The notes beneath the pieces were generated by a model, which did not search any database, had not been told where the DNA came from, and was given only the letters and a program-made list of their open reading frames with translations. Positions 32,949 through 41,880 of a DNA stretch of 64,000 bases are shown in pieces. The stretch is taken from NCBI GenBank assembly GCA_951812575.1, contig OX638322.1, positions 4,840,501 through 4,904,500 of the forward strand. The letters run 5' to 3'. Source of the DNA: Candidatus Binatia bacterium (GTDB lineage Bacteria; Desulfobacterota; Binatia; Bin18). The position numbers were made by a program, and so were the translations under genes. Position 1 is the stretch's first letter, and every line of letters begins with the position of its first letter.

Positions 32949-33779
32949 ATGTCCGAAGAATCGCATAGACAAGCAATAGATACCGGTACGGAACAACTCC
33001 TATGCCATATCGAAGATCGTGTAGGGGTGGTGACGTTCAATCGCCCCGAGGTCCGCAACGCGCTGTCGGATACGCTGACTCCGGCGCTCCGCACCATCAT
33101 TCCGGAGCTGGCAGTCCGCCCCGATGTGGGCTGCATTATGCTGACCGGAGCCGGGACAGCCTTTTGCGCCGGCGGTGATGTCAAAACCTTTGGTTCGTGG
33201 TCCCAAGAAGAACAGACGCCGGAGGACAAGATCCAGCTCTTGCGCCGACGGCAAAGAACGCTGACCGGCATGATCTACGAACTCGAAAAACCTGTGGTCG
33301 CCGCCCTGCCCGGCCCGGCTGCCGGAGCCGGACTTTCGATCGCCCTGGCGTGCGATATCCGTATTGCCGCGGCGCGGGCGTTTGTCACAACCGGGTTTGG
33401 GAAAATCGGGCTGTCCGGAGATTACGGGGGAAGCTGGTTTTTGACCCAACTGGTTGGCACGGCCAAGGCGCGAGAACTCTACTATACCTCTGATCGCATC
33501 GATGCCGCAGAGTGTGAACGTCTGGGCATCTTCAATCGAGTCTTTCCGGACGAGGCATTTAAGACGGAAGCCCTCGCCTTTGCCAAACGGATTGCCGCCG
33601 GCCCGCCGCTGGCCCTGCGCTATATGAAGGAAAACCTGAACCGGGCTACGACCCAAGACCTGCACACCTGCCTGGACATGGAAGCCGACCGGCTGGTTCG
33701 TGCGTCGGGGACACAGGATTTTCAAGAAGCGGTTCGCGCTTTCAAGGAGAAAAGACAGCCAGTCTTCACCGGCCGCTGA
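32949..33779 (+). CDS. Enoyl-CoA hydratase/isomerase family protein
   Basis: A 276-residue crotonase-fold protein. The oxyanion-hole pieces are readable: AGGDVKTFG after TAFC, and AAGAGLSIALACDIRIA. The catalytic Glu positions are not both obvious; GKIGLSGDYGGSW suggests a Glu-deficient subgroup at the first site. ATG 32949 after GAGGAG. Roughly normal length (about 260-280). Upstream gap is 107 bases with no clear promoter. Confidence 0.88.
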   Translation: MSEESHRQAIDTGTEQLLCHIEDRVGVVTFNRPEVRNALSDTLTPALRTIIPELAVRPDVGCIMLTGAGTAFCAGGDVKTFGSWSQEEQTPEDKIQLLRRRQRTLTGMIYELEKPVVAALPGPAAGAGLSIALACDIRIAAARAFVTTGFGKIGLSGDYGGSWFLTQLVGTAKARELYYTSDRIDAAECERLGIFNRVFPDEAFKTEALAFAKRIAAGPPLALRYMKENLNRATTQDLHTCLDMEADRLVRASGTQDFQEAVRAFKEKRQPVFTGR

Positions 33780-33792
33780 ATTTTGCTGTCCC

Positions 33793-34191
33793 ATGACGAC
33801 AAATATTCTCTTGCTCGATGTCGATGGTGTGCTGAAATCTCTCCAGGGTGCGGCCGGCACCATACGCGGAACGGATTGGAAAGAGGGAGTCCAGGAATTC
33901 GTTGCGTGGTGTCAGGAACAGTTCCACATCGTCCTTATCCTCTCTTCGTGGCAGGCCCACATCCACCTGGAATTCGCAGCGCTCGATATCCACCTGCCGT
34001 CACTGTCCTGGAAGGCCACAAAAACCGAGGGGCTGGCCGGCCTGGTCGGGCCAGGAAAAAAGATCGTGTGGGTCGAGGATGGCTGGGACACCGAAGATCG
34101 AGCGATAGCGGAAAGTCTTGGTATCACACTGGTGGAAACACATTTTCACGAACCGCTTGCACTGACGCGCCAAAAGATCGCCGCGGCATAA
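33793..34191 (+). CDS. HAD-superfamily-like phosphatase
   Basis: A 132-residue haloacid-dehalogenase-fold protein: LLLDVDGVL (nucleophile and acid/base Asp of motif I, D-x-D), then LILSSWQ (motif II Ser), and DGWDTEDRAI (motif IV Asp). Short and without a cap domain, so it may act on a large or exposed substrate. It starts 13 bases after the enoyl-CoA hydratase stop, with no clear ribosome site. Confidence 0.75.
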   Translation: MTTNILLLDVDGVLKSLQGAAGTIRGTDWKEGVQEFVAWCQEQFHIVLILSSWQAHIHLEFAALDIHLPSLSWKATKTEGLAGLVGPGKKIVWVEDGWDTEDRAIAESLGITLVETHFHEPLALTRQKIAAA

Positions 34192-34269
34192 ACACCGGGC
34201 TCTCACTGGTCAGCAGCACTTCAGACTGATACACGAGAACGCCAGCCCCCAAGCAAAAAGGAGAACATC

Positions 34270-35082
34270 ATGGCAGAAATCGGTCTCGACGCCATCACCA
34301 TCGAATATGCCAGTATTGAAGACGCAAAAAAGATGTCCGGTCTGCGACTCGTCCTGGGCAATTATGCCGTTCCCGGCCCGTGGCGGGAAGCCTGCAAAGG
34401 GCTCTTTTATGTCAAAAAAATTCCCTACACCCCGGTTGTGGCGGCCAGTCTGGATGGCAACGACACCGCGCTGCGCGAATGGACGGCCCAATCCAGCGCG
34501 CCGGTCGCCATCTGGAATGACGAGCCCCCGCGCTCGAAGTGGTTCGAGCAGCTCTCCCTGGCCGAGCGTCTTGAACCCAACCCGCCTCTGATTCCGAATA
34601 ATATCGAAGACCGGATGCGCATGTTTGGCTATTGCAACGAGATCTGCGGTGAAAGCGGCTATGCCTGGTCAAAACGCCTAATGATGGTCCACGGCATGCT
34701 GACCAACCCGGACGTAGACGAGGGCACCAAAGCCTTCTGGGCCGGCTTTGGCAACAAGTACGGCTACAGCCCGGAAGCCGCCGAAGCCGCGCCGGAACGC
34801 ATGGCGAGCATTGTTGGCTCGCTCGCCGCTCGGCTTGAGCAGCAGCAAGCTCAGGGCAGTAAGTTCTTTATCGGCAATCAGCTTTCCGCACTCGATATTT
34901 ATTGGGCGACATTTGCCGCCCTGGTTCAGCCGCTGCCGGAGGACCAATGCCCGATGGCAACTGCGTTCCGATCTTTCTATGTGACGACGGAGCCGGTGGT
35001 TGTCGCGGCGCTCACACCGGCCCTCCTGGAGCACCGCGATTTTATTTATCAGGAGTATCTGGAACTGCCGATTGTGTTCTGA
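34270..35082 (+). CDS. Glutathione S-transferase-like protein
   Basis: A 270-residue protein with an N-terminal thioredoxin-like part (about 35-95: RLVLGNYAVPGPWREACKGL, then PVAIWNDEPP) and an all-alpha C-terminal part (LAARLEQQQAQGSKFFIGNQ, then LSALDIYWATFAAL), which matches the GST C-domain N-capping-box pattern. No obvious catalytic Tyr/Ser/Cys is in the standard spot. ATG 34270 after AAAAGGAG. The methyltransferase at 35097 follows by 14 bases. Confidence 0.72.
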   Translation: MAEIGLDAITIEYASIEDAKKMSGLRLVLGNYAVPGPWREACKGLFYVKKIPYTPVVAASLDGNDTALREWTAQSSAPVAIWNDEPPRSKWFEQLSLAERLEPNPPLIPNNIEDRMRMFGYCNEICGESGYAWSKRLMMVHGMLTNPDVDEGTKAFWAGFGNKYGYSPEAAEAAPERMASIVGSLAARLEQQQAQGSKFFIGNQLSALDIYWATFAALVQPLPEDQCPMATAFRSFYVTTEPVVVAALTPALLEHRDFIYQEYLELPIVF

Positions 35083-35096
35083 GTTTGGAGCAGCGT

Positions 35097-35957
35097 ATGG
35101 CAGACGGACAGACCAATGCAGAGCAGATTGAGTATTGGAATGAACGGGGCGGACCGCAATGGGTCAAACTCCAGGAACGGCTCGACGCCCAGATCGGTCC
35201 GTTGGGACTGGTCGCCTTAGAACAAGCGGCCGCGCAGCCGGGTGAGTCCGTTCTCGATGTTGGCTGTGGATGCGGACACACCGCGCTCGCCCTGGCGGAG
35301 CAGGTCGGTCCTCATGGCTCGGTGACGGGAATTGATATCTCTCGCCCCATGCTGGGTCGCGCCCGTGAGCGTCAACAGGAACAACAGCTTCAGAACTTGA
35401 GTTTCCGGCCTGCCGATGCCCAGACGCATCAGTTTGAGCCGGCCAGCGTTGATCTGATCTTTTCTCGTTTCGGTGTCATGTTCTTCGAGGATGCTGCACA
35501 GGCTTTTGGCAATCTGCGGACTGCACTCCGCCCTGGAGGGCGGCTGTGTTTCCTGTGCTGGCAGGAGCTACGCAAGAATGATTGGGTTCGGGTGCCGCTG
35601 CAAGCCGCAGCGCAACATGTGCCGCTTCCGCCTCGCCCCGAGCCCGGCGCCCCTGGCCCTTTTTCTTTGGCCGACCCCGCTCGTGTGCGCGACATTCTTG
35701 ACGCCGCCGAGTTTCACAATGTGCGCTGCCAGCCCCATGAAACGGATATGAGCGTCGGCGGAGCAACAGGCGTAGACGGAGCAGTCGCCTTCCTCCTTGC
35801 CATCGGGCCGGTTGCGGCCCTGTTGCGCGAGGCCGACGCTGACACGCGCAGCCGCGTTGCGGAGTCTATCCGGGCAGCCCTGCTCCCGTATGCGGACGGC
35901 AACCGCGTCTCTCTTCCGAGCGCAACCTGGGTCGTGCAGGCAGACGCACTCTCGTAA
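35097..35957 (+). CDS. Class I SAM-dependent methyltransferase
   Basis: A 286-residue Rossmann methyltransferase. Motif I reads VLDVGCGCGHTALALAEQVG, motif II GSVTGIDIS, motif IV region SVDLIFSRFGVMFFED and LRPGGRLCFLCWQE. Typical of UbiE/COQ5-like small-molecule methyltransferases. ATG 35097 follows GGAG. Probably co-transcribed with the GST-like gene. Confidence 0.9.
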   Translation: MADGQTNAEQIEYWNERGGPQWVKLQERLDAQIGPLGLVALEQAAAQPGESVLDVGCGCGHTALALAEQVGPHGSVTGIDISRPMLGRARERQQEQQLQNLSFRPADAQTHQFEPASVDLIFSRFGVMFFEDAAQAFGNLRTALRPGGRLCFLCWQELRKNDWVRVPLQAAAQHVPLPPRPEPGAPGPFSLADPARVRDILDAAEFHNVRCQPHETDMSVGGATGVDGAVAFLLAIGPVAALLREADADTRSRVAESIRAALLPYADGNRVSLPSATWVVQADALS

Positions 35958-35979
35958 AAAACGGAGTGACGTAGCCCGA

Positions 35980-36924
35980 CTACTCCCGCCAGGTAAAGAG
36001 ACGCAGGCAGTCCGTCGCCAAATCAAACAGATGGCGACAGCCGGTTGAGCCACCGACCCGGTCGGCTACCGGGGGCGTGAAATCTTTCCCGAGTTTGAGG
36101 CCGTTGAGCCCTGCCGTTCGAGAGTGGGGCTTTTCGCACAGCCCGCGGAAGGGTAGTCGTCCGGGCCGACTGGTGGCATTGGTGATTGTCCCCTCAGCAT
36201 CTATATCAAAGGCGATCCGCATCTGCTGAAACGGATCATCCATTGCATGCTGGCAGTGAAAACCCGCCCGACGGGGACGTGGGGTAATCTGCAAGCGCTT
36301 CGTGCGCCAAAAGAAACGCGTCTGCCCAGGTTCCGGAGCAGCCATATCAGGATCGAAGGGTTCAATCGTCCGTTCATCAAACAGCCGGGCCGACTGGTCA
36401 CGATACGTAAAGCATGAGTTCTTCAGCATACTGAGATCGGCGCGATCCCGTTCCCAGAGCATCCGCGCCAGCCGGCTCGGTCCCGGCGGCATATCCGTCA
36501 CGAACGACGCAAAGCGTTCATGATCGTCTTTGGGAACCGGGAAGGCCTGAAGGCTGACGCGCGCCATCTCCGTTGCCAAGGTCAAGTGCTCGGTGTGACC
36601 CGGCAGATCACCCAGGGTCTCTCCGATGGTCCGGGTAAAGCCCTGACCGATCATTGCGCCCCGAAGGGCGGGAAGGCGTGCGGTCAGCGCCGGCGAGAGC
36701 ACATCGGCAGCACCGGAGGGATGCGTCGCAGAGGCATGGCGGATTTCATACGCCGGCAGCCGCACAATCCACTCGGCGGCCAGTGTACAGCGAGGGTCGG
36801 CCAGCGTTCCCCGAACCCGAATCTCCGAGTTGACCAGATTGTCAATTTCAGCCTCAAAGGTCCGCGTATATCCAGCTTCCGCAAACGGCAGAGAGCAGGC
36901 GTATGCTGCGGCAGGGCGAGTCAT
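35980..36924 (-). CDS. Tandem DUF2889 protein
   Basis: A 314-residue protein of two DUF2889-like halves. The first (about 10-140) has YTRTFEAEIDNLVNSEIRVR, LRGAMIGQGFTRTIGETLGD and GHTEHLTLATEMARVSLQ; the second (about 205-314) has RFFWRTKRLQIT, LNGLKLGKDFTPPVADRVGG and GCRHLFDLATDCLRLF. DUF2889 is of unknown function and normally single. The internal L-G/IG...GC/HL pattern repeats in both halves. ATG 36924; the radical SAM gene follows on the same strand after a 60-base gap. Confidence 0.72.
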   Translation of the reverse strand: MTRPAAAYACSLPFAEAGYTRTFEAEIDNLVNSEIRVRGTLADPRCTLAAEWIVRLPAYEIRHASATHPSGAADVLSPALTARLPALRGAMIGQGFTRTIGETLGDLPGHTEHLTLATEMARVSLQAFPVPKDDHERFASFVTDMPPGPSRLARMLWERDRADLSMLKNSCFTYRDQSARLFDERTIEPFDPDMAAPEPGQTRFFWRTKRLQITPRPRRAGFHCQHAMDDPFQQMRIAFDIDAEGTITNATSRPGRLPFRGLCEKPHSRTAGLNGLKLGKDFTPPVADRVGGSTGCRHLFDLATDCLRLFTWRE

Positions 36925-36984
36925 GAGGGGAACGGGAGAGCCGCAGGCGGAAGGTACACGATAGTCGTCAGGCCGGAGAGGTCC

Positions 36985-38988
36985 TTAGGCCGGCCGCGTG
37001 CTCATGGGCTCGGTGGAAAGCGTCAACCCACGTCCCTCACGCATTTTGGTGAGAACGTGCTCCACTACCGTTCCGTAGTGAATGCCCACAATCGACAGTT
37101 CAAGGGCCTTCACGAGGTGTGAGCCCGGAAACTGAAACAGGGCACGTTTCGTATTCAAATACTCGCGGGCGGCTTCATAGACCGATTGAGCTTCTGCGCG
37201 TGGCAGGACGCCTTGGGCAACCGCTTCCCGAACGCGTTGGACAAAATCCTGGACTTCGGTCAGACCCATGTCGGGCCGGCAGCGCACCAGAGCGTCCTGG
37301 GCATAGGACAGCATCTCGGCAAACCGCTTGGCATCCTGTCCGTCCAGCTCGATATAATTCTTGGCCACGACCCCGACCTTGTCCCAATAGGAGCCCAGAT
37401 TCCGGGCTTCCGTGCGGATATCCCGCAGGAATTGTCGGTCAAGCTGAACGGCCCGCTTGAGCAGATGGAGGTAGCTGCGCTGTTCCTGCGTCCATACTCC
37501 GCTCAGGCTCTGCCTGGCAAATGAACGAATAACGGCAGCGACCTGGTTCACATCAAGATGGCTATTCGTAAAAATATGGGTATCGAGGCGACCAATCAGG
37601 CGCTCCGCCCGGCCATACATGGCCTGCGGGCTGAACAGGGACTCCAGGATATGCAGAAAGCCGCTCTGCAGATTGTCGAGGCCCATGACCGGTTTGAAGT
37701 GTACGGTGTCGTCAACGTTATTGCACGCCAAATCTGCGTCGAGCAGGCGGCCCTGATCCTTGAGTTCGACATACAGCGGCGTATGCGGCATCGGCGTCAA
37801 GGTGCCCGTCATGGCCGAGAACACCCCATTCTTTTCGACAAAGTCAACAATCGTGTCAGCCGTCTGTGGGGTATCGGTATCGGACCCAAAGATAAAGCCG
37901 GCCTGGACCTCGATACCATGTTTCTGGAGCACCCCAATCGTATCTTTCGGGGCGGTTTTGATATTCTGAATTTTATTCATCTGCCGCAGTGCCGCGGGGT
38001 CGGGGTTCTCGATGCCTAAGAAGACGGTGGCAAACCCGGCCTGTTGCATCAGAGGGATGAGGTAGGAGAGCGACTCTTTGCCAAGATCGATGCTCGCCTG
38101 AGTAAAGAATTCAAAGGGATAATTGTGCTGACGCTGGAATTCCGTCATCGCGTCCAGAATCTCTTCCATGGCCTTGGGTTCGGACACGAAATTATCGTCA
38201 ACCGTGAACACCCCGCCCCGAAAGCCAGTGTCATAGATGGCTTGTAATTCCCGCGTGACATCAGTCCACCCCTTGGCCCGAGGGAATCCTCCATTGAACT
38301 GAATGATGTCACAGAAGTTGCACCGAAAGCGGCAGCCGGCTGTGGTCTGCAACATCAAGGCCCGATAGTGACCCACATCAATAAGATCCCAACGTGGAGT
38401 AGGCTGACCGTCAAAAGGTTCGAAAATCGAACGGTCCTGGAGATATTTACGCGAGGCCTCGGGTTCGTTGAGTACCCGTTCGGGGATGAATAGAAAGGGT
38501 GACTCGTCACTATGGGTGGGGGCCTCCTCCAGGCGACGGTTGAGATCGGCAATCCAGGGACCGGCCTCTCCCCAGACCACATAGTCGAGACCCCGATGCA
38601 GAACCGCATCCAAATCGTTGTGCGGGTCGATAATGGAACTGCGATACGTCGATGCCAGGGGCCCCCCAAGAACCCAGGGAGTATCCGTGCCCTGGGCTGG
38701 TCCCTTGAGGAGGTCAATCAACGAGTCGCGCTGGACATTCATCGCCCCGGTAAAGACGGCATCGCTCGCCTGAATTCTTTGTTGGAGCTTCTGAGGCGAA
38801 GGTCGCTCGACATTCAGATCAACCAGTTCAAATTCCCATTCGTCCTGCGGCATCATTGCCGCAAAGGTCAGCAGCCCGAGGGGCGGGAACGGAGCTTTGC
38901 GGCGGATGTACTTCATCACATACTTAAAGCTCCAGAAGGAATCAGCCGGAAACTCCGGCGCAACCAGCAGTCCTTTTTTCATACGCAT
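36985..38988 (-). CDS. B12-binding-domain radical SAM protein (DUF4070 type)
   Basis: A 667-residue radical SAM protein. N-terminal part (about 1-165) resembles a cobalamin-binding-like domain. The [4Fe-4S]/SAM motif is C-x3-C-x2-C in TAGCRFRCNFCDIIQF (about residue 215). The following TIM barrel has GFRGGVFTVDDNFVSEP and GFATVFLGIENP. The C-terminal 250 residues match DUF4070. The substrate is unknown; the closest described relatives act in hopanoid and other lipid or methylation reactions. ATG 38988 after AAGGGG. Confidence 0.88.
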   Translation of the reverse strand: MRMKKGLLVAPEFPADSFWSFKYVMKYIRRKAPFPPLGLLTFAAMMPQDEWEFELVDLNVERPSPQKLQQRIQASDAVFTGAMNVQRDSLIDLLKGPAQGTDTPWVLGGPLASTYRSSIIDPHNDLDAVLHRGLDYVVWGEAGPWIADLNRRLEEAPTHSDESPFLFIPERVLNEPEASRKYLQDRSIFEPFDGQPTPRWDLIDVGHYRALMLQTTAGCRFRCNFCDIIQFNGGFPRAKGWTDVTRELQAIYDTGFRGGVFTVDDNFVSEPKAMEEILDAMTEFQRQHNYPFEFFTQASIDLGKESLSYLIPLMQQAGFATVFLGIENPDPAALRQMNKIQNIKTAPKDTIGVLQKHGIEVQAGFIFGSDTDTPQTADTIVDFVEKNGVFSAMTGTLTPMPHTPLYVELKDQGRLLDADLACNNVDDTVHFKPVMGLDNLQSGFLHILESLFSPQAMYGRAERLIGRLDTHIFTNSHLDVNQVAAVIRSFARQSLSGVWTQEQRSYLHLLKRAVQLDRQFLRDIRTEARNLGSYWDKVGVVAKNYIELDGQDAKRFAEMLSYAQDALVRCRPDMGLTEVQDFVQRVREAVAQGVLPRAEAQSVYEAAREYLNTKRALFQFPGSHLVKALELSIVGIHYGTVVEHVLTKMREGRGLTLSTEPMSTRPA

Positions 38989-39089
38989 GGCATTACCCCT
39001 TTACTACCACCCGCTATGAGGAAGGAGATCCGTATTTTGGTTCGTTTGCACAACTGGGCCACCCTACCTTGTTATCTTGTATAATTCAA

Positions 39090-39115
39090 TGCTTTGTGTC
39101 GCTGCTTTGTGTCGC
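39090..39115. repeat. Two tandem 13-base units
   Basis: TGCTTTGTGTCGC occurs twice in direct succession (39090-39102, 39103-39115), in the 132-base gap between the amidohydrolase stop and the radical SAM start, both on the minus strand. It could be a regulator-binding site of the radical SAM promoter or a replication-slippage repeat. Confidence 0.8.
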
Positions 39116-39120
39116 TCACA

Positions 39121-40272
39121 TTATGCCTCTGGAGGAGAGAACCCAAAGAGCCTCACCGCATTATCCCGCGTCAATTGACGGCGTTCGTCCGCAGGTACCC
39201 CGGCAAACATCTTCTCCAGAAACTCCATCGATTTCGGCCAGGTCGATTCCGAGTGCGGGAAGTCGTTGCCCCACAGCATGCTGTCCATGCCGATCCGGTG
39301 GCGCAGCAGAACGCCGACCTCGTCTTCCTGAAACACGGCGAACATATTCCGGCGCCAGTAGTCACTCGGCAGCATGCCGTCTTTGGATTTGAATTTCGCA
39401 TACACTGGGCGGTCCGTATACGTATAATCCATCTGCCGGAGCCAGTGAGGGGCCCACGAGATCTCGTGCTCGACAGAGCCAATCTTGAGGCGCGGATAGC
39501 GCTCGCACACCCCAGCAAAAATAATATCGGTCAGCGCATAGCGGACCCAGTAATCTTGAGTTGGCCGGAGTCCGGCTGGTGTGAAGGTCGAAAAACTGGT
39601 CGAGATCTCACAGCCGGGGACGTTGGCCCGCTGCGTTGCCAAGTGCAATAAGAGCGGCATGTCCGTCTCTTGGGCAACCGCCCAGAATGGGTCGTACAAA
39701 GGATCACGATAGGGACGGCCCGGCAGCGGGGTGACGGGAATGAATACCCCGGCTAACCCGAGCTCGGCACAGCGCTTGAGCTCGATACTCGCCTGTGCGG
39801 GATCATCGACATTGATCATACCAATGCCACGCAGCCGTTCAGGATAGGCGGTACAGAAATCGGCAATCCAGTCGTTATAGGCGTAACAAATACCAGACAA
39901 GAGCTCGCTGTCCTCCAGGTGGTACCAGAACAGCCCCTGACTCGGCTGCAGCACAGCTCCCCAGATGCCATCCCTTTCCAACTCGGCAATCATCGCTCGT
40001 GGCTCATACGCCCCTTCTCTCACGTCTTCCCAGATACTGACAAAATCGATGGTCGAACCGTCATCAAAGCGCCGACCCGCTTGGGTCACACCTCCCAAGG
40101 TGGCGACCTGGGTGTCGCCAAGAAACCAGGCGTCCCCGTCTCTTCCATCCTCGGTTTTATAGCGCTTCATCACCGGCGCGCGGTCCAGCAGCTTTGAGGG
40201 CATGCCCTTGGTGTAGAGATCGGGCGGTTCGACAATATGACTATCACTCGAAATAATGACCGGAACTGCCAT
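39121..40272 (-). CDS. Amidohydrolase-superfamily protein
   Basis: A 383-residue Amidohydro_2-type hydrolase. The first metal motif is seen in ISSDSHIVEPPDLY, then LLLHLATQRA, and WGNDFPHSESTWPKS carries the late Asp-x-x-His. It resembles the protein at 24074 in layout (S-D-S-H, then D-x-P-H). ATG 40272 is chosen because GAGGAGGG lies just upstream; a start at 40302 lacks a site. Confidence 0.88.
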   Translation of the reverse strand: MAVPVIISSDSHIVEPPDLYTKGMPSKLLDRAPVMKRYKTEDGRDGDAWFLGDTQVATLGGVTQAGRRFDDGSTIDFVSIWEDVREGAYEPRAMIAELERDGIWGAVLQPSQGLFWYHLEDSELLSGICYAYNDWIADFCTAYPERLRGIGMINVDDPAQASIELKRCAELGLAGVFIPVTPLPGRPYRDPLYDPFWAVAQETDMPLLLHLATQRANVPGCEISTSFSTFTPAGLRPTQDYWVRYALTDIIFAGVCERYPRLKIGSVEHEISWAPHWLRQMDYTYTDRPVYAKFKSKDGMLPSDYWRRNMFAVFQEDEVGVLLRHRIGMDSMLWGNDFPHSESTWPKSMEFLEKMFAGVPADERRQLTRDNAVRLFGFSPPEA

Positions 40273-40448
40273 GGGTCCCTCCTCAGTGCACTGAGCCGAC
40301 ACCTAGCAGGCAAACCTTCGAGACACAAGGAGAAGCAGCCCTGCGCGGGCTTCGTTGCTGGAGACCGAGCGAACTGGTATAAGGCGGCGTTATCGGTCGG
40401 CGATCCGGTCGGGTTTACTGACCAGGAAAACGGCCAACAGGGGGAGAT

Positions 40449-41702
40449 ATGCAAAAATTGCTCTGGGTTTTGAGCGTGAGCGTCGGTAGCCTGCTCTGGT
40501 CGTCGTCGGCCTGGGCGGAGATGTCTGCCACGGCCATGCAGGCGATGTTTCATCCCTACGCCAACGGCAAGCCGTCGGTGGAGGGGCTGGCTCCCGGCAC
40601 GAGGATTGGACCGGATTCATGGCAGGCCGCCCAAGATTATCTGCCGGTCGAAATCCTCGACAAGATCAAAGCCGGCGAACTGGCCTTTGAGGTCCGAGAA
40701 ACAACCGACCTGCCGGTGAGCGACGCCTATATCACGGCCACCCAGAACCACGCCGAACACGTACAACTCGGTGCGGACGGCGAACTCGGCGGCTATGTGG
40801 CCGGCATGCCCTTCCCCATTCTTGATCCGGCCGATGAACAAGCCGGGCTCAAAGCGGCGTGGAATTATCGCCACCGCGACTTTGGCAATATCATGCAGGT
40901 TTGGAATACCTTTCGCCTCATCGAAGAGTCGGGCGCCGTCAATCGGGAAATCGAAAACTATTATGTCGTGGCCTTCGGCATGCATCGACCGCCAACGGAT
41001 GGCCCCGACCCCAACATCTGGCAGGAAGAGGACTTGCTGTATAAGGAATATTACCACATCACCGCGCCGTTTGACCTGAAAAATACGATCAGTCTGAAGC
41101 ATCGTCATATCCGTGACCAGGCCAAGGATGACGACTGGGTCTATTCCCCGGCTGGGCGCAAGATTCGCAAGATCATTGTGAAACACGAAGACGCTGCGCT
41201 CGACTCGGGCATGCTGAACGACGACTACTTTGGCTTCTCCGGTTATATCCGCAGTTATACGTGGAAGCTGGTCGGCATACAGACGCTCCTCGCGCCGGTC
41301 GGTGTCCAGGCGGTCAAAACGACCTTTGGCGGGCGCGGCGGCTGGTATCCGGTCGATCCCTGGGAGTTGCGCGAGATGGTGGTCCTCGAAGGCGTGCCCA
41401 AGGCCGACGATCATCCGTATGGCAAACGCGTGCTGTATATCGACCGCCAGATGTTTGTGCCCGTTTATGCTCTCATGTACGACCGCGCCGGGGCGCATAT
41501 CAAGACCATGTTCGAGCTGTACGGAAACCCGCAATTCAATCCCGGTAACGAAGACGTGCGCGTGCCGGTGTGGACCGGCGAGACCATGATTGACTATCAG
41601 AGTGAGTTTGGGTCGGTCACCGAAGTGACCAAAATTATCTATAATGAACCCATACCTGCCGACTTTTTCAATCTCAACAAAATCGTGGCGAGAGGGCGCT
41701 AG
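40449..41702 (+). CDS. DUF1329 exported protein
   Basis: A 417-residue DUF1329 protein. Signal peptide MQKLLWVLSVSVGSLLWSSS ends in AWA. DUF1329 marks: GLAPGTRIGPDSWQAAQDYL at the N-terminus, DWVYSPAGRKIRKI, NDDYFGFSGYIRSYTWKLVG, and a C-terminal VTEVTKIIYNEPIPADFFNL. Members are outer-membrane-associated or periplasmic, often beside DUF1302 proteins and RND or MMPL pumps, and are thought to help move hydrophobic compounds. ATG 40449 after GGGGAG. It lies 178 bases before a DUF1302 gene. A second DUF1329 is at 59671. Confidence 0.9.
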   Translation: MQKLLWVLSVSVGSLLWSSSAWAEMSATAMQAMFHPYANGKPSVEGLAPGTRIGPDSWQAAQDYLPVEILDKIKAGELAFEVRETTDLPVSDAYITATQNHAEHVQLGADGELGGYVAGMPFPILDPADEQAGLKAAWNYRHRDFGNIMQVWNTFRLIEESGAVNREIENYYVVAFGMHRPPTDGPDPNIWQEEDLLYKEYYHITAPFDLKNTISLKHRHIRDQAKDDDWVYSPAGRKIRKIIVKHEDAALDSGMLNDDYFGFSGYIRSYTWKLVGIQTLLAPVGVQAVKTTFGGRGGWYPVDPWELREMVVLEGVPKADDHPYGKRVLYIDRQMFVPVYALMYDRAGAHIKTMFELYGNPQFNPGNEDVRVPVWTGETMIDYQSEFGSVTEVTKIIYNEPIPADFFNLNKIVARGR

Positions 41703-41759
41703 TGCGGAGTCGGAAAACGCTTGTCAGTCCCCTCATTATTCCCCTGTCCGGCTACTCGA

Positions 41760-41870
41760 TGCTCTATCCCCTCCTTGGAGGGGTGGCCGAAGGCCGGGGT
41801 GGGTTCTCTAGTCAATGAAACACATCCCGCCGCTATGCGGCACCTCTCTCAAGAGGGAAAAACGTTGTTC
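41760..41870. repeat. Dispersed GC-rich intergenic repeat
   Basis: The gap contains CCCCTCCTTGGAGGGG, a palindrome, then GGCCGAAGGCC and GGGTGGG, and a CCGC...GCGG hairpin. The look is that of a common intergenic mosaic element. No gene is supported. The whole gap may be the spacer between the DUF1329 and DUF1302 genes of one operon. Confidence 0.6.
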
Positions 41871-41880
41871 CTTTTCACTT

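Noticed and set aside
39069..39085. TTGTTA and TATAAT boxes on the plus strand
   Set aside because: No plus-strand gene follows and the boxes are separated by only 5 bases. The minus-strand genes use other sequences, so it is likely chance.
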